Origin: Caulobacteraceae bacterium UBA3198
GTDB taxonomy: Bacteria; Pseudomonadota; Alphaproteobacteria; Caulobacterales; Caulobacteraceae
Assembly: GCA_002363865.1 (NCBI GenBank)
Contig: DEWY01000013.1
Span: 186,001 to 250,000 of the forward strand
Direction: 5' to 3'
Length of the DNA: 64,000 nucleotides
The position numbers and the translations under genes are program-made. The notes under the pieces were generated by a model that was not told the DNA's origin, ran no database searches, and was given only the letters and a program-made list of their open reading frames with translations. This document shows, in pieces, positions 26,551 through 35,224 of this stretch (positions are counted from its first letter, which is position 1; each line of letters opens with the position of its first letter).

Positions 26551-26660
26551 TTAATTTAAGACCGGTTAACATTGAAGGGCCTCTGAGCAATTGGTTAATC
26601 CGATTTGAGAATCAGCGGCAAGGGCCAGCACGCGGCGGCGAGTCGCAGTCCAGTTGAATC
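26551..26660 (-). promoter_or_regulatory. ctrA upstream control region
   Basis: The 319-base gap between ctrA and the divergent SDR gene holds a TTAA cluster at 26551-26569 (TTAA at 26551, 26556 and 26566) and another at 26595-26598 in TTGGTTAATCC, all CtrA half-sites, though the N6 spacing between two of them is one base short of the classic box. Three GANTC methylation sites lie at 26609-26613, 26640-26644 and 26656-26660. In Caulobacter a GANTC in ctrA P1 makes the promoter sense replication fork passage. Beyond 26660 up to the SDR start I see only a GC-rich stretch. Confidence 0.6.
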
Positions 26661-26785
26661 TTTTGTGATTGGACGTGGGCGGCGAACCGGGGGTCCGGCG
26701 CCCCGGGCGGGAAAACGGGGAACGGCCAAGCCGCCAGACCGTTTGCAGGGCTAACCCCCGACCCATCGCCACCAAAGGACGCCCC

Positions 26786-27928
26786 ATGCCCGTCAAGCTG
26801 AAGCCCCTGTCTGAACAGGTCATCGTGATCACAGGCGCATCCTCCGGCATCGGTCTCACCACAGCCCGCAAGGCGGCGAAGGCGGGGGCGGCGGTCGTTC
26901 TGGCCTCGCGCAACGAAGAGGCCCTCAAGACCATCGCCGATGAGATTAACGCCGCCAGAGGCCGGGCCCATGCCGTGGCCGGCGATGTGGGCGACCCGGC
27001 CCAGGTGGAGGCGATCGCCCGGGCCGCCATCGCCCGGTTCGGCGGCTTCGACACCTGGATCAATGACGCCGGCGTCGGCCTCTATGGGGAGCTGGAAACG
27101 GTGCCGCTGGAGGATCATGAGCGGCTGTTCCGCACCAACTATTTCGGCGTGGTCAACGGGTCCCTGGAGGCGGTCAAGCATCTGAAGGGCCGCAAAACCG
27201 GCGGGGCCATCATCAATCTTGGCTCGGTGCTTTCCGACGTGGCCGTGCCGCTGCTCGGCGCTTACTCCGCTTCAAAGCACGCGGTGAAGGGGTTCACCGA
27301 CGCTCTGCGGATGGAGCTGGTGCGGGACAAGGCGCCGATCAGCGTCACCCTGATCAAGCCCAGCAGTATCTCCACCCCCTTCCCCGAACACGCCCGCAAC
27401 TACATGGACAAGGCACCGCGGGTGCCGCCGCCGGTCTATGCCCCGGAGGTGGTGGCCGACGCCATTCTGCATGCCGCCCAGAACCCCACACGGCATGTGA
27501 ACGTCGGGTCCGGCGGCCGGCAGATGGTCCTGTTCGGCGGCGGGGCGCCGCGCTTGGCCGACCGGCTGTTCGCGGCCGCCATGCCCAAGCTCGCCAAGCG
27601 CAGGAGCGACAAGACGCCCGGCGACAATCTTTACGCGGCGGGGAAGGACGGCCATGTCCGCATCGACGCCTATGGCGGCCGGCGCTTCAGCGTCTACACC
27701 AAGGCCCAGCAGCATCCGGCCATGACCCTCGGGATCGGCGTTCTGGCGCTCGCCGCCGCGGCGGCCTATCTGGGCCGTGGTCCTATCGCCCGCAACGCCC
27801 GGCCCCTGGCCGCCAGGATGGCGCGGCCCATGGTCGCACGGGCCGCGCTGCGGCGTCCGTTGGCGACCGCCCGGTTCGCCGCGCGCCACCCCCGCGAGGC
27901 TCTGGGCCTGGCCAAGGCCCTGCGCTGA
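26786..27928 (+). CDS. SDR-family oxidoreductase with long C-terminal extension
   Basis: Short-chain dehydrogenase/reductase, 380 residues from ATG 26786 (AAAGGA upstream). The NAD(P)-binding motif is TGASSGIG (17-24), with basic residues at ASRNEE that favour NADP; NDAG replaces the usual NNAG; catalytic S147, Y160 and K164 are present in AYSASKHAVKG. The SDR fold ends near residue 250; the remaining 130 residues have a single hydrophobic helix (LGIGVLALAAAAAYLG, about 315-330) and a basic Ala/Arg-rich tail, so the protein may be tethered to the membrane. The longer frame to 26669 is a shadow. The substrate is unknown. It is divergent from ctrA. Confidence 0.88.
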   Translation: MPVKLKPLSEQVIVITGASSGIGLTTARKAAKAGAAVVLASRNEEALKTIADEINAARGRAHAVAGDVGDPAQVEAIARAAIARFGGFDTWINDAGVGLYGELETVPLEDHERLFRTNYFGVVNGSLEAVKHLKGRKTGGAIINLGSVLSDVAVPLLGAYSASKHAVKGFTDALRMELVRDKAPISVTLIKPSSISTPFPEHARNYMDKAPRVPPPVYAPEVVADAILHAAQNPTRHVNVGSGGRQMVLFGGGAPRLADRLFAAAMPKLAKRRSDKTPGDNLYAAGKDGHVRIDAYGGRRFSVYTKAQQHPAMTLGIGVLALAAAAAYLGRGPIARNARPLAARMARPMVARAALRRPLATARFAARHPREALGLAKALR

Positions 27929-28023
27929 GGGGGCGGCCGCTCCCCCACGCGTTTACGAATCTTTACGCGGGATTAAGTCTGCGGAGCGACCCTGGACATC
28001 AGTGATTTCCGGGGGCCCGGCCT

Positions 28024-29361
28024 TTGCGCAATCTTGTCGCCGCCGTCGAGCGAATTGATCCGCTGTCCGTCTCGGGCCGTGTGGCCGCCGTCAACGGGCT
28101 CCTCATCGAGGCCCGGGGCGGGGTGACGCGGCTGGCCGTCGGCGCCCGGGCTGAGATCGAGCGTCTGGGGGCCTCGCCCCTGCCGGCGGAGGTGGTCGGC
28201 TTCCGCGACGCCCGCGCCCTGCTGATGCCCTTTGGCGCCGTCGAAGGCGTGGCGCCCGGCGCCGAAATTCGGATCGAACCCGGGGGCTCGGCCGTCCGCC
28301 CCACCAAGGCCTGGCTTGGCCGGATCATCGACGCCTTTGGCGAGCCCATCGACGGCAAGGGACCCCTGCCGCAGGGGCTCGCGTCCTATCCCTTGCGCGC
28401 GCCCCCGCCGCCGGCCCACGCTCGTGACCGGGTCGGCGCCCGCCTGGACCTGGGCGTCCGGGCCATGAACGTCTTCACCACCTGCTGCCGGGGCCAGCGT
28501 CTGGGCGTCTTCGCCGGTTCGGGGGTGGGTAAGTCCGTGCTGCTCTCCATGCTGGCCCGCAACGCCGACTGCGACGCCGTGGTCGTCGGGCTGATCGGCG
28601 AACGGGGCCGGGAGGTCCGCGAGTTCATCGAGGAGACCCTGGGCGAGGAAGGCCTGCGCCGGGCAATCGTCGTGGTGGCCACCTCGGACGAACCGGCCCT
28701 GAAGCGCCGCCAGGCGGCCTATATGACGCTCGCCATCGCCGAGTTCATGCGTGACCAGGACATGGAGGTCCTGTGCCTGATGGACTCCGTCACCCGTTTC
28801 GCCATGGCCCAGCGGGAGATCGGCCTCGCCGCGGGCGAGCCGCCGACGACCAAGGGCTACACCCCCACCGTCTTCACCGAACTGCCCAAGCTGCTGGAGC
28901 GGGCAGGTCCGGGCCCGATCCGGCCAGACGGCACGCGGGCCGGCCCAATCACCGGTCTCTTCACCGTGCTGGTGGACGGCGACGACCATAACGAACCCAT
29001 CGCCGACGCCGTGCGCGGGATTCTTGACGGCCACATCGTCATGGAGCGGGCCATCGCCGAGCGTGGCCGCTTCCCGGCCATCAATGTGCTGAAGTCCATC
29101 AGCCGGACCATGCCCGGCTGTCATCAGCCGCATGAACGCCAGATCGTCACCGCCGCCCGTCAGGCCCTGTCGGCCTATGCCAATATGGAGGAGCTGATCC
29201 GCATCGGCGCCTACCGGCCGGGCTCCGATCCTCAGGTGGATCAGGCGATCGCCCTGAACCCCGCACTGGAGGGGTTCCTCAGCCAGGACCAGGACGAAGC
29301 CACGACTCTCGAGGAGTCCTTCGGCGCCCTGGCCCACATTCTTGAAGGGGTCGCCGCATGA
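28024..29361 (+). CDS. fliI: Flagellar export ATPase FliI
   Basis: F1-beta-like ATPase of the flagellar type III export apparatus, 445 residues. The P-loop is AGSGVGKS at 164-171, Walker B is LCLMDSVTRFA, and GEPPTTKGYTPTVFTELPKLLERAG is the family signature region. The start is TTG at 28024; no better ATG or GTG in frame fits, and the family begins with similar residues (NLVAAVERID). It overlaps fliJ by four bases (ATGA), so the two are translationally coupled. Upstream, GTTTACGAATCTTTACG (27951-27967) contains a GANTC site and repeated TTAC half-sites, a possible cell-cycle promoter. Confidence 0.96.
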   Translation: MRNLVAAVERIDPLSVSGRVAAVNGLLIEARGGVTRLAVGARAEIERLGASPLPAEVVGFRDARALLMPFGAVEGVAPGAEIRIEPGGSAVRPTKAWLGRIIDAFGEPIDGKGPLPQGLASYPLRAPPPPAHARDRVGARLDLGVRAMNVFTTCCRGQRLGVFAGSGVGKSVLLSMLARNADCDAVVVGLIGERGREVREFIEETLGEEGLRRAIVVVATSDEPALKRRQAAYMTLAIAEFMRDQDMEVLCLMDSVTRFAMAQREIGLAAGEPPTTKGYTPTVFTELPKLLERAGPGPIRPDGTRAGPITGLFTVLVDGDDHNEPIADAVRGILDGHIVMERAIAERGRFPAINVLKSISRTMPGCHQPHERQIVTAARQALSAYANMEELIRIGAYRPGSDPQVDQAIALNPALEGFLSQDQDEATTLEESFGALAHILEGVAA

Positions 29362-29774
29362 GCTGGGCCAAGTCTCTCGTGAAACTCTCCACCTACGAGG
29401 TGGAGGTGCTGCAGAAACGAATGGCCGAGATCAATCAGCGCCGCGCCGATGTGGAGATGCGCCTGCTGATGCTTGAGGCCGAAGGCGAGGCCGAGGCGCA
29501 GAACGCCCGGGCGAACGCCGACGCCGGTTGGTATCATATCGGCTTCCTGGACGGGCTGCGGGCCAGGCGGGCGGCCTTGTTCGATCAGCTGAAGGCGCTG
29601 GAGCTCGAAGAGCAAGGCGCCCGCGACGCCCTGAACGGCGCCTTCGAAGAGCAGAAGAAGTACGAGCAGGTGGCCGAGGAAATCCGGCTGAAACAGGTGC
29701 GCGAGCTGGCCCGCCGGGATTCCGCGGCCATGGACGAGATGGGCCTGCGTCGGGCCGCCGCGGGACGTCGGTGA
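29358..29774 (+). CDS. fliJ: Flagellar export chaperone FliJ
   Basis: 138-residue, highly charged coiled-coil protein directly after fliI. It fits FliJ, the stalk-like partner that inserts into the FliI ring and interacts with FlhA. The whole length is predicted helical with Glu/Arg/Ala heptads (KRMAEINQRRADVEMRLL, QVRELARRDSAAMDEMG). Start ATG overlaps the fliI stop as ATGA. The stop overlaps the GTG start of the xylanase as GTGA. The family is poorly conserved, so the call rests partly on position. Confidence 0.88.
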   Translation: MSWAKSLVKLSTYEVEVLQKRMAEINQRRADVEMRLLMLEAEGEAEAQNARANADAGWYHIGFLDGLRARRAALFDQLKALELEEQGARDALNGAFEEQKKYEQVAEEIRLKQVRELARRDSAAMDEMGLRRAAAGRR

Positions 29775-30841
29775 CCCTGCCGGACTCGCTCTATGGCCTC
29801 AGCCGGCGCAGCCTGCTGGGTTCAGCCCTGGCGCTCGGCGCCTGCCAGCCTGCGGCCCAGTCGCAGACCCCTGCGATCAATCTCCCGCCTCTGAAGGCCA
29901 TCGCGCCCTTCCCCGTGGGAACCGCCGTCCAGGCGGTTCATCTGACCGACCCGGCGCTCGCCCGGCTGATCGTCGCCCAGGCCTCCCAGCTCACGCCGGA
30001 GTGGGAGATGAAGATGGAGTACATCGTCCGCGACGATGGGACCTTCCGCTTCGAAGCGCCGGACGCCATCGCCGCCTTCGCCCGGACCCATAGGCTTGGC
30101 CTGTTTGGCCACACCCTGGTCTGGTACGCTCAGACCTCCCCGGCCTTTGAACGGCTGGACGAGGGCCGGGTCAGCTTCGCCCAGGCCTATCGCAACTACA
30201 TCCACGCCGTGGTCGGCCGCTATCGCGGACAGGCGGTCGGCTGGGACGTGGTCAATGAGGCCGTGGCCGAGGATGGCGAGGGTTGGCGCGACAGCCTCTG
30301 GAGCCAGCGGCTCGGCGCCTTTGATCACATGGTGCTGGCCTTCCAGAACGCCCGGGAAGCCGATCCCACAGCCAGGCTGTTCCTCAACGACTACAATCTC
30401 GAGTGGATACCCAAGAAGCGGGCGACCTTCCTGCGCCTGGTGGAGCGGCTGCTGGCGGCCGGGGCGCCGATCGACGGGGTTGGCACCCAGACCCATGTGG
30501 CCGCCGATCAGGCGCCCGGCGAGATCGCCCGCACCATCGCCGAACTCGGCCAGTTCGGCCTGCAGGTGCATGTCTCGGAGTTCGACGTCTCCCTGAGCCG
30601 GGCCCAGGGTCTCAGGCTCAATCGGGCCGAACTGGAACGCCAGCAGGCGGCGCTCTATGGCGAGGCCGCCGAGGCCTTCATGGCCCTGCCGCCGCGCCAG
30701 CGCTTCGCCTTCAGCTTCTGGGGGCTGCGCGACAGCGAGTCGTGGCTGAAACGCGAGGACGCCCGCGACACGCCCCTGCCGTTCGATGACCTCGGCCGGC
30801 CCAAGGCCGCCGCCGCCGCCTGGGCCGCCCAGGTCGGCTAG
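29771..30841 (+). CDS. GH10 endo-1,4-beta-xylanase, Tat-type lipoprotein signal
   Basis: Glycoside hydrolase family 10, retaining endo-xylanase, 356 residues. The acid/base E163 is in WDVVNEAV and the nucleophile E270 in HVSEFDV; HTLVWYAQ and the Asn in FLNDYNLE are also typical. The N-terminus has twin arginines (LSRRSLLGSALALGAC) and a lipobox-like LGAC with Cys25, so it may be exported folded by Tat and anchored to a membrane. The GTG start at 29771 overlaps the fliJ stop (GTGA); there is no room for a separate promoter, so it should be co-transcribed with fliIJ. The frame open upstream to 29528 is a shadow of fliJ. A xylanase in a flagellar operon is unusual. Confidence 0.92.
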   Translation: MTLPDSLYGLSRRSLLGSALALGACQPAAQSQTPAINLPPLKAIAPFPVGTAVQAVHLTDPALARLIVAQASQLTPEWEMKMEYIVRDDGTFRFEAPDAIAAFARTHRLGLFGHTLVWYAQTSPAFERLDEGRVSFAQAYRNYIHAVVGRYRGQAVGWDVVNEAVAEDGEGWRDSLWSQRLGAFDHMVLAFQNAREADPTARLFLNDYNLEWIPKKRATFLRLVERLLAAGAPIDGVGTQTHVAADQAPGEIARTIAELGQFGLQVHVSEFDVSLSRAQGLRLNRAELERQQAALYGEAAEAFMALPPRQRFAFSFWGLRDSESWLKREDARDTPLPFDDLGRPKAAAAAWAAQVG

Positions 30842-30853
30842 GCCTCTGGTCGA

Positions 30854-31249
30854 TCAGGTCTGGGGCGGAGCCGGTCGCGCCGCGGCCGGTCGCGGGGGCG
30901 CCAGACGCTCGGCGTCGGCCTGCTGGCGCAGCACGTGCAGATCGTCGCTCAGGCGGAAGATGGCCACATAGAATTCGCAGAACGAGCGCCACAGCAGGAT
31001 GAGCGCGCCGACCACCAGCAGCCCGGCCACCAGGACGGGGATGGCGAGCATGAGGCCCATCAGGCTCTCTTCGCGCAGGGCCACGCCCACAGCGGCGCCG
31101 ATCGTGCCGAAGGCGCCCAGCGCGATAACCCCCAGGCCCGCCCAGTAAATCAGGTGGATCACCGAGTTGGTCATGAGCCGGTCGAACGTCAGGAGGTCCC
31201 AGAAGAGGGAGGCCCCGGCGCCGCGCTTGGGTTTGGATCTGCTGGCCAT
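30854..31249 (-). CDS. DUF4282 small membrane protein
   Basis: 131-residue protein matching the DUF4282 pattern: a cytosolic basic N-terminus, FWDLLTFDRLMTNSVIHLIYW, two hydrophobic helices (about 33-60 and 68-92), then LLWRSFCEFYVAIFRLSDDLHVLRQQ and a Pro/Ala-rich tail. Function is unknown; members are small two-helix inner-membrane proteins. It converges on the xylanase gene and its stop is only 12 bases away. It is on the same strand as flhA, whose end lies 107 bases upstream, but there is no evidence of a flagellar role. Confidence 0.85.
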   Translation of the reverse strand: MASRSKPKRGAGASLFWDLLTFDRLMTNSVIHLIYWAGLGVIALGAFGTIGAAVGVALREESLMGLMLAIPVLVAGLLVVGALILLWRSFCEFYVAIFRLSDDLHVLRQQADAERLAPPRPAAARPAPPQT

Positions 31250-31356
31250 TCGTCATCCAACGCTTCAGGGACCAAAGGGCGTCCCGCGCGCCAAACCGCT
31301 ATCAGCCGCAAGCGTTCCCGGCAACTTTGGAAAAGTGCCGCTTCCGCGCAGGCCGG

Positions 31357-33438
31357 CTAGATCGTGCCCAGGGTCTTGAGCCGGGCGCGGGGATGAACCT
31401 CGTTCTGGCTCATCACCGGGGTCTGCCCGCGGAAGCGCTCCATGATGGAGCGCACATAGGGACGGATGGCTGGGCTGGTGAGCAGGACCGGGGTCTCCCC
31501 CGACAGGGCGGCGCGCTCAAACACCTCGCGAACCCCACGGATGAAGTCCTGCAGGCGGGAGGGCGCCAGGGCCAGCTGCTTTTCTTCGCCCGGGCCAATC
31601 AGGGCCTCGCTGAAGGCGTTCTCCCACTCGGCCGAGAGCGTGACGATGGGCAGGGCCCCGTCGTCGCCGCGATAGGCGTAGGACAGCTGGCGGGCCAGAC
31701 GGCCGCGAACCTGCTCCACCAGCATGGCCACCGAGCTTGTGTGCGGCGCGGCCTCCCCAATGCCCTCCAGAATGGCCGGCAGGTCGCGGATGGAGACCCG
31801 TTCGCGCAGCAGGGCCTGCAGCACCCGCTGGACCGTCGTGGCGGTCACGATGGACGGGATCAGGTCGTCCACCAGCTTCTTCTGCTCGGCCGGCAGGTCC
31901 TTCAGCAGTTTCTGGACCTCGGCGTAGGACAACAGCTCGGCCATGTTGTCCTTGAGGATTTCGGTCAGGTGGGTCGTCAGCACCGTGGCCGGGTCGACAA
32001 TGGTGTAGCCGCGGAAGGTGGCTTCCTCTCGTAAGGCCTCGTCGATCCAGGTGGCGGGCAGGCCGAAGGCGGGCTCACGCATGTGTTCGCCGGCGATCTC
32101 CACCTGACCGCCGCGGGGATCCATGGCCATCAGGGCGCCCAGGCGCACCTCGCCCTCACCGGCCTCCAATTCCTTGATACGGATGCAGTAGCCCTGAGAG
32201 GGCAGGCGCATGTTGTCGAGGATGCGCACTGAGGGCATGACGAAGCCGTACTCGGCCGCGAGCGTCCGGCGCAGGGCGCGGATCTGATCGGTGAGCCGGC
32301 GGCCCTCCAGGTCGTTGATCAGCGGCAGCAGACCATAGCCCAACTCGATCTTGATCTCATCGATGGCGAGGGTGTCGCTGATCGGCTCTTCCTGAGGCTC
32401 CGCCGTCTGCTCCATCACGGGCGGCGGCTCCGGCTCCAGGGACTTGCGGCCGCGATAATAGGCCAGGGCGCCGGCGGCGATCGACACGATGGCGAACGGC
32501 ATCACCGGCATGCCCGGCACCAGGGCCAGGACGCCGGACGAGGCGGCCACCATGCCCAGGCCCACGGGGTTCATGGCCAGCTGGGCGACCAGAGCCTTGT
32601 CGGCCGAGCCTTCGACCCCGGCCTTGGAGACCAGGAAGCCTGCGGCGATGGAGATGATCAGGGCCGGGATCTGGCTGACCAGACCATCGCCGATGGTCAT
32701 GATGGTGTAGCTGGCCGCGGCCGCCCCCACCGGCATGCCGTGCTGCATGACCCCGATCAGGATACCGCCCAGAATATTGATGGCGACGATGATCAGGCCG
32801 GCGATGGCGTCGCCGCGGACAAACTTCGAGGCGCCGTCCATGGCCCCGAAGAAGGTGGACTCCTGTTCCAGCTCCTTGCGGCGGCGCTTGGCCTCGTCGT
32901 CGTCGATCAGGCCCGCCGACAGGTCGGCGTCGATGGCCATTTGCTTGCCGGGCATGGCGTCGAGGGTGAAGCGGGCGGCCACCTCGGCGATCCGCCCCGA
33001 ACCCTTGCTGATGACCACGAAGTTCACGATCACCAGGATGGCGAAGACGATCACCCCAATGACGAAATTGCCGCCCATCATCAGGGCCCCGAAGCCCTCG
33101 ATGATCTTCCCGGCCCCGTCTGTGCCCTCGTGGCCATGGGTCAGGATCAGGCGTGTGGAGCCGATGTTCAGGCCAAGGCGGTAGAGGGTGGTGACCAGCA
33201 GCACCGTGGGGAAGGCGCTGAACTCCAGCGGCTTCTTGATCAGCAGCGAGGTCATCAGGATCAGCACGGCGCTGGTGATCGACAGCACCAGCAGCGCGTC
33301 CAGCAGGAAGGCTGGGATCGGCAGAATGAGCAGGACGATGATGCTCACCGCCCCGATGGCGAGCGCGACTTCCCCACGGGTCAGCCAACCCAGCATCTCG
33401 CGGGCGGTCGGCGCAGGGGCGGCGTTGCTCTCGGCCAT
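31357..33438 (-). CDS. flhA: Flagellar export gate protein FlhA
   Basis: Core export-gate component of the flagellar type III system, 693 residues. Eight membrane helices fill residues 20-320; the FHIPEP signature region is seen in TRLILTHGHEGTDGAGKIIEGFG and GRIAEVAARFTLDAMPGKQM, where charged residues take part in proton use. The soluble C-terminal domain (about 360-690) binds chaperone-substrate complexes. It lies 33 bases after flbD on the same strand and likely belongs to the same transcript; in Caulobacter this gene was first named flbF. Confidence 0.97.
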   Translation of the reverse strand: MAESNAAPAPTAREMLGWLTRGEVALAIGAVSIIVLLILPIPAFLLDALLVLSITSAVLILMTSLLIKKPLEFSAFPTVLLVTTLYRLGLNIGSTRLILTHGHEGTDGAGKIIEGFGALMMGGNFVIGVIVFAILVIVNFVVISKGSGRIAEVAARFTLDAMPGKQMAIDADLSAGLIDDDEAKRRRKELEQESTFFGAMDGASKFVRGDAIAGLIIVAINILGGILIGVMQHGMPVGAAAASYTIMTIGDGLVSQIPALIISIAAGFLVSKAGVEGSADKALVAQLAMNPVGLGMVAASSGVLALVPGMPVMPFAIVSIAAGALAYYRGRKSLEPEPPPVMEQTAEPQEEPISDTLAIDEIKIELGYGLLPLINDLEGRRLTDQIRALRRTLAAEYGFVMPSVRILDNMRLPSQGYCIRIKELEAGEGEVRLGALMAMDPRGGQVEIAGEHMREPAFGLPATWIDEALREEATFRGYTIVDPATVLTTHLTEILKDNMAELLSYAEVQKLLKDLPAEQKKLVDDLIPSIVTATTVQRVLQALLRERVSIRDLPAILEGIGEAAPHTSSVAMLVEQVRGRLARQLSYAYRGDDGALPIVTLSAEWENAFSEALIGPGEEKQLALAPSRLQDFIRGVREVFERAALSGETPVLLTSPAIRPYVRSIMERFRGQTPVMSQNEVHPRARLKTLGTI

Positions 33439-33471
33439 CAGCTTTACTCGAACTCCCGCTTAAGGCTCGGC

Positions 33472-34842
33472 TCAGGCGGCGTGGGCGCCGGCGCCCTGGG
33501 GCGCGGGCACGGCGACGCCAGCCTCGGTGTATTCCTTGAGCTTGTTGCGCAGGGTGCGGATCGAGATGCCCAGGATGTTGGCCGCGTGGGTGCGATTGCC
33601 TGCGCAGTGTTCCAGGGTGTCGATGATCAGCTGTTGCTCCATCTCGGCCACGGTCTGGCCGACGAAGCTGCGCTGGACAGCCTCGGCCGCGAAGCTGGCG
33701 GCCTGGGCGGCCCGGGCGCCGGCGTCGGCCGGCGACAGGGGCTGACCATCGGGCAGGCGCACAGCGTCCTCGGTGATCTCGTCGCCCACTGAGAGCAGCA
33801 CCGCCCGGTGCATGGCGTTTTCCAGCTCCCGCACATTGCCCGGCCAGCGATGGGCGGCCAGCCGGCGGCGGGCCTCCGTCGACAGGGGCTTTTCCGGGAC
33901 GCCGTTCGCGGCGGCGTACTTTTTCACGAAGAACTCGGCCAGGGCGACGATGTCGCCGGGCCGGTCGCGCAGCGGCGGAAGGCGAAGGTTCACCACGTTC
34001 AGGCGGTAGAGAAGGTCCTCGCGGAAGGTCCCCTCCTTGACCGCCTGGGCCAAGTCGCGGTTCGAGGTGGCGAGGATGCGGATATCCACCCTCACCGGCT
34101 TTGCGCCGCCGACCCGGTCGATCTCTCGCTCCTGAATGGCGCGCAGCAGCTTGGCCTGCAGCCGGGCGTCCATCTCGGAGATTTCGTCCAGCAGCAGGGT
34201 GCCGCCATTGGCCTCTTCGAACTTGCCGATCCGGCGGGCCAGGGCGCCGGTGAAGGCGCCCTTTTCGTGACCGAACAGCTCGCTTTCCAGGAGGTTTTCC
34301 GGGATGGCCGCGCAGTTGACCGAGATGAAGGGCTTGGCCGCCCGGCGGGACTTCTGGTGGACATAGCGGGCGACCACCTCCTTGCCGGAGCCGCTCTCGC
34401 CGGTGATCAGGATCGAGGCCTCGGAGGCCGCCACCTGGTCGGCCAGCTTCAGCACCGCCTGCATGTTCGGGTCGTGGACCACCATGGGGCGGTTGTCGTC
34501 GGAGACCGCCGCCAGCACCGCGGCGATCAGGGCCGCCTCCGGGGGCAGGGGGATGAACTCCTTGGCGCCCGCGCGGATCGCCGCCGCCGCCCGGGCCGGA
34601 TCGGCCCCGACGCCGCAGGCCACCACCGGCACCCGGATGCGCTCGCCCTCGTTGGCGGCGATCAGGGCGGCGATGTCGAGGTCATAGTCCACCAGGAGCA
34701 GGTCCGCTCCCTGACCCGCGCGCAGGGCGTGGGTGGCCGCCGCGACCGTTTCCACATGGCTCACCTTGGCGCCGGCGCTCATCGCCATCTTCACCGCCGC
34801 AGAGAGCTGTCCGTCCAGTTTTCCGACGACCAGAAGCCGCAT
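33472..34842 (-). CDS. flbD: Sigma-54-dependent flagellar activator FlbD
   Basis: NtrC-type activator of late flagellar genes. From ATG 34842 (456 aa, AGGAGA upstream) residues 1-115 are a receiver-like domain that has D52 but lacks the usual N-terminal acidic pair (the start reads MRLLVVGKLDG), as in Caulobacter FlbD, which is regulated by FliX. The AAA+ domain has Walker A GESGSGKE (148-155), the sigma-54 loop GAFTGA (195-200) and a Walker B at GGTLLLDEISEM. A Fis-type helix-turn-helix (NRTHAANILGISIRTLRNKL) is near the C-terminus. FlbD also represses the early fliF operon in Caulobacter. It lies between fliN and flhA. Confidence 0.97.
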   Translation of the reverse strand: MRLLVVGKLDGQLSAAVKMAMSAGAKVSHVETVAAATHALRAGQGADLLLVDYDLDIAALIAANEGERIRVPVVACGVGADPARAAAAIRAGAKEFIPLPPEAALIAAVLAAVSDDNRPMVVHDPNMQAVLKLADQVAASEASILITGESGSGKEVVARYVHQKSRRAAKPFISVNCAAIPENLLESELFGHEKGAFTGALARRIGKFEEANGGTLLLDEISEMDARLQAKLLRAIQEREIDRVGGAKPVRVDIRILATSNRDLAQAVKEGTFREDLLYRLNVVNLRLPPLRDRPGDIVALAEFFVKKYAAANGVPEKPLSTEARRRLAAHRWPGNVRELENAMHRAVLLSVGDEITEDAVRLPDGQPLSPADAGARAAQAASFAAEAVQRSFVGQTVAEMEQQLIIDTLEHCAGNRTHAANILGISIRTLRNKLKEYTEAGVAVPAPQGAGAHAA

Positions 34843-34869
34843 CTTCAAATCTCCTTACGCGCCGCCATT

Positions 34870-35205
34870 TCAGGCCGCCGTGTCGCCGTCCTTGATGATT
34901 TCAGTCATCGTCACCCCGAGGCGTTCGTCGACGATGACGACCTCGCCGCGGGCGACCAGGCGATTGTTCACATAGATGTCGATGGCCTCGCCGACCTTGC
35001 GGTCCAGCTCGAGGATGCTGCCCGACGACAGCTGCAGCAGCTGGGCGACAGACATCTGGGCCCGCCCGAGCACGGCGGAAATGCTGACCGGCACATCGAA
35101 GACCGGCGCCAGATCGCTGGCCGCCTTCTCGTCGCCTTCGTGGCCGAAGTCGACCGCGGGAAGATCCCCCGGCCCCAGCTCCTCAAGTTTCAGTTCGTCA
35201 GACAT
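34870..35205 (-). CDS. fliN: Flagellar motor switch protein FliN
   Basis: 111-residue C-ring protein with one SpoA domain (about 35-108): FDVPVSISAVLGRAQMSVAQLL, SSGSILELDRKVGEAIDIYVNN and ARGEVVIVDERLGVTMTEII. FliN forms the lower C-ring with FliM and docks FliH. The acidic N-terminus is normal for the family. It is 19 bases after fliH and 27 bases before flbD, all in one direction. Confidence 0.96.
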   Translation of the reverse strand: MSDELKLEELGPGDLPAVDFGHEGDEKAASDLAPVFDVPVSISAVLGRAQMSVAQLLQLSSGSILELDRKVGEAIDIYVNNRLVARGEVVIVDERLGVTMTEIIKDGDTAA

Positions 35206-35224
35206 GACATGGTCCTTTCACCCG

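Noticed and set aside
27973..29337. A 454-codon open frame on the minus strand
   Set aside because: Antisense to fliI, which is unmistakable; no recognisable motif in the minus-strand product.
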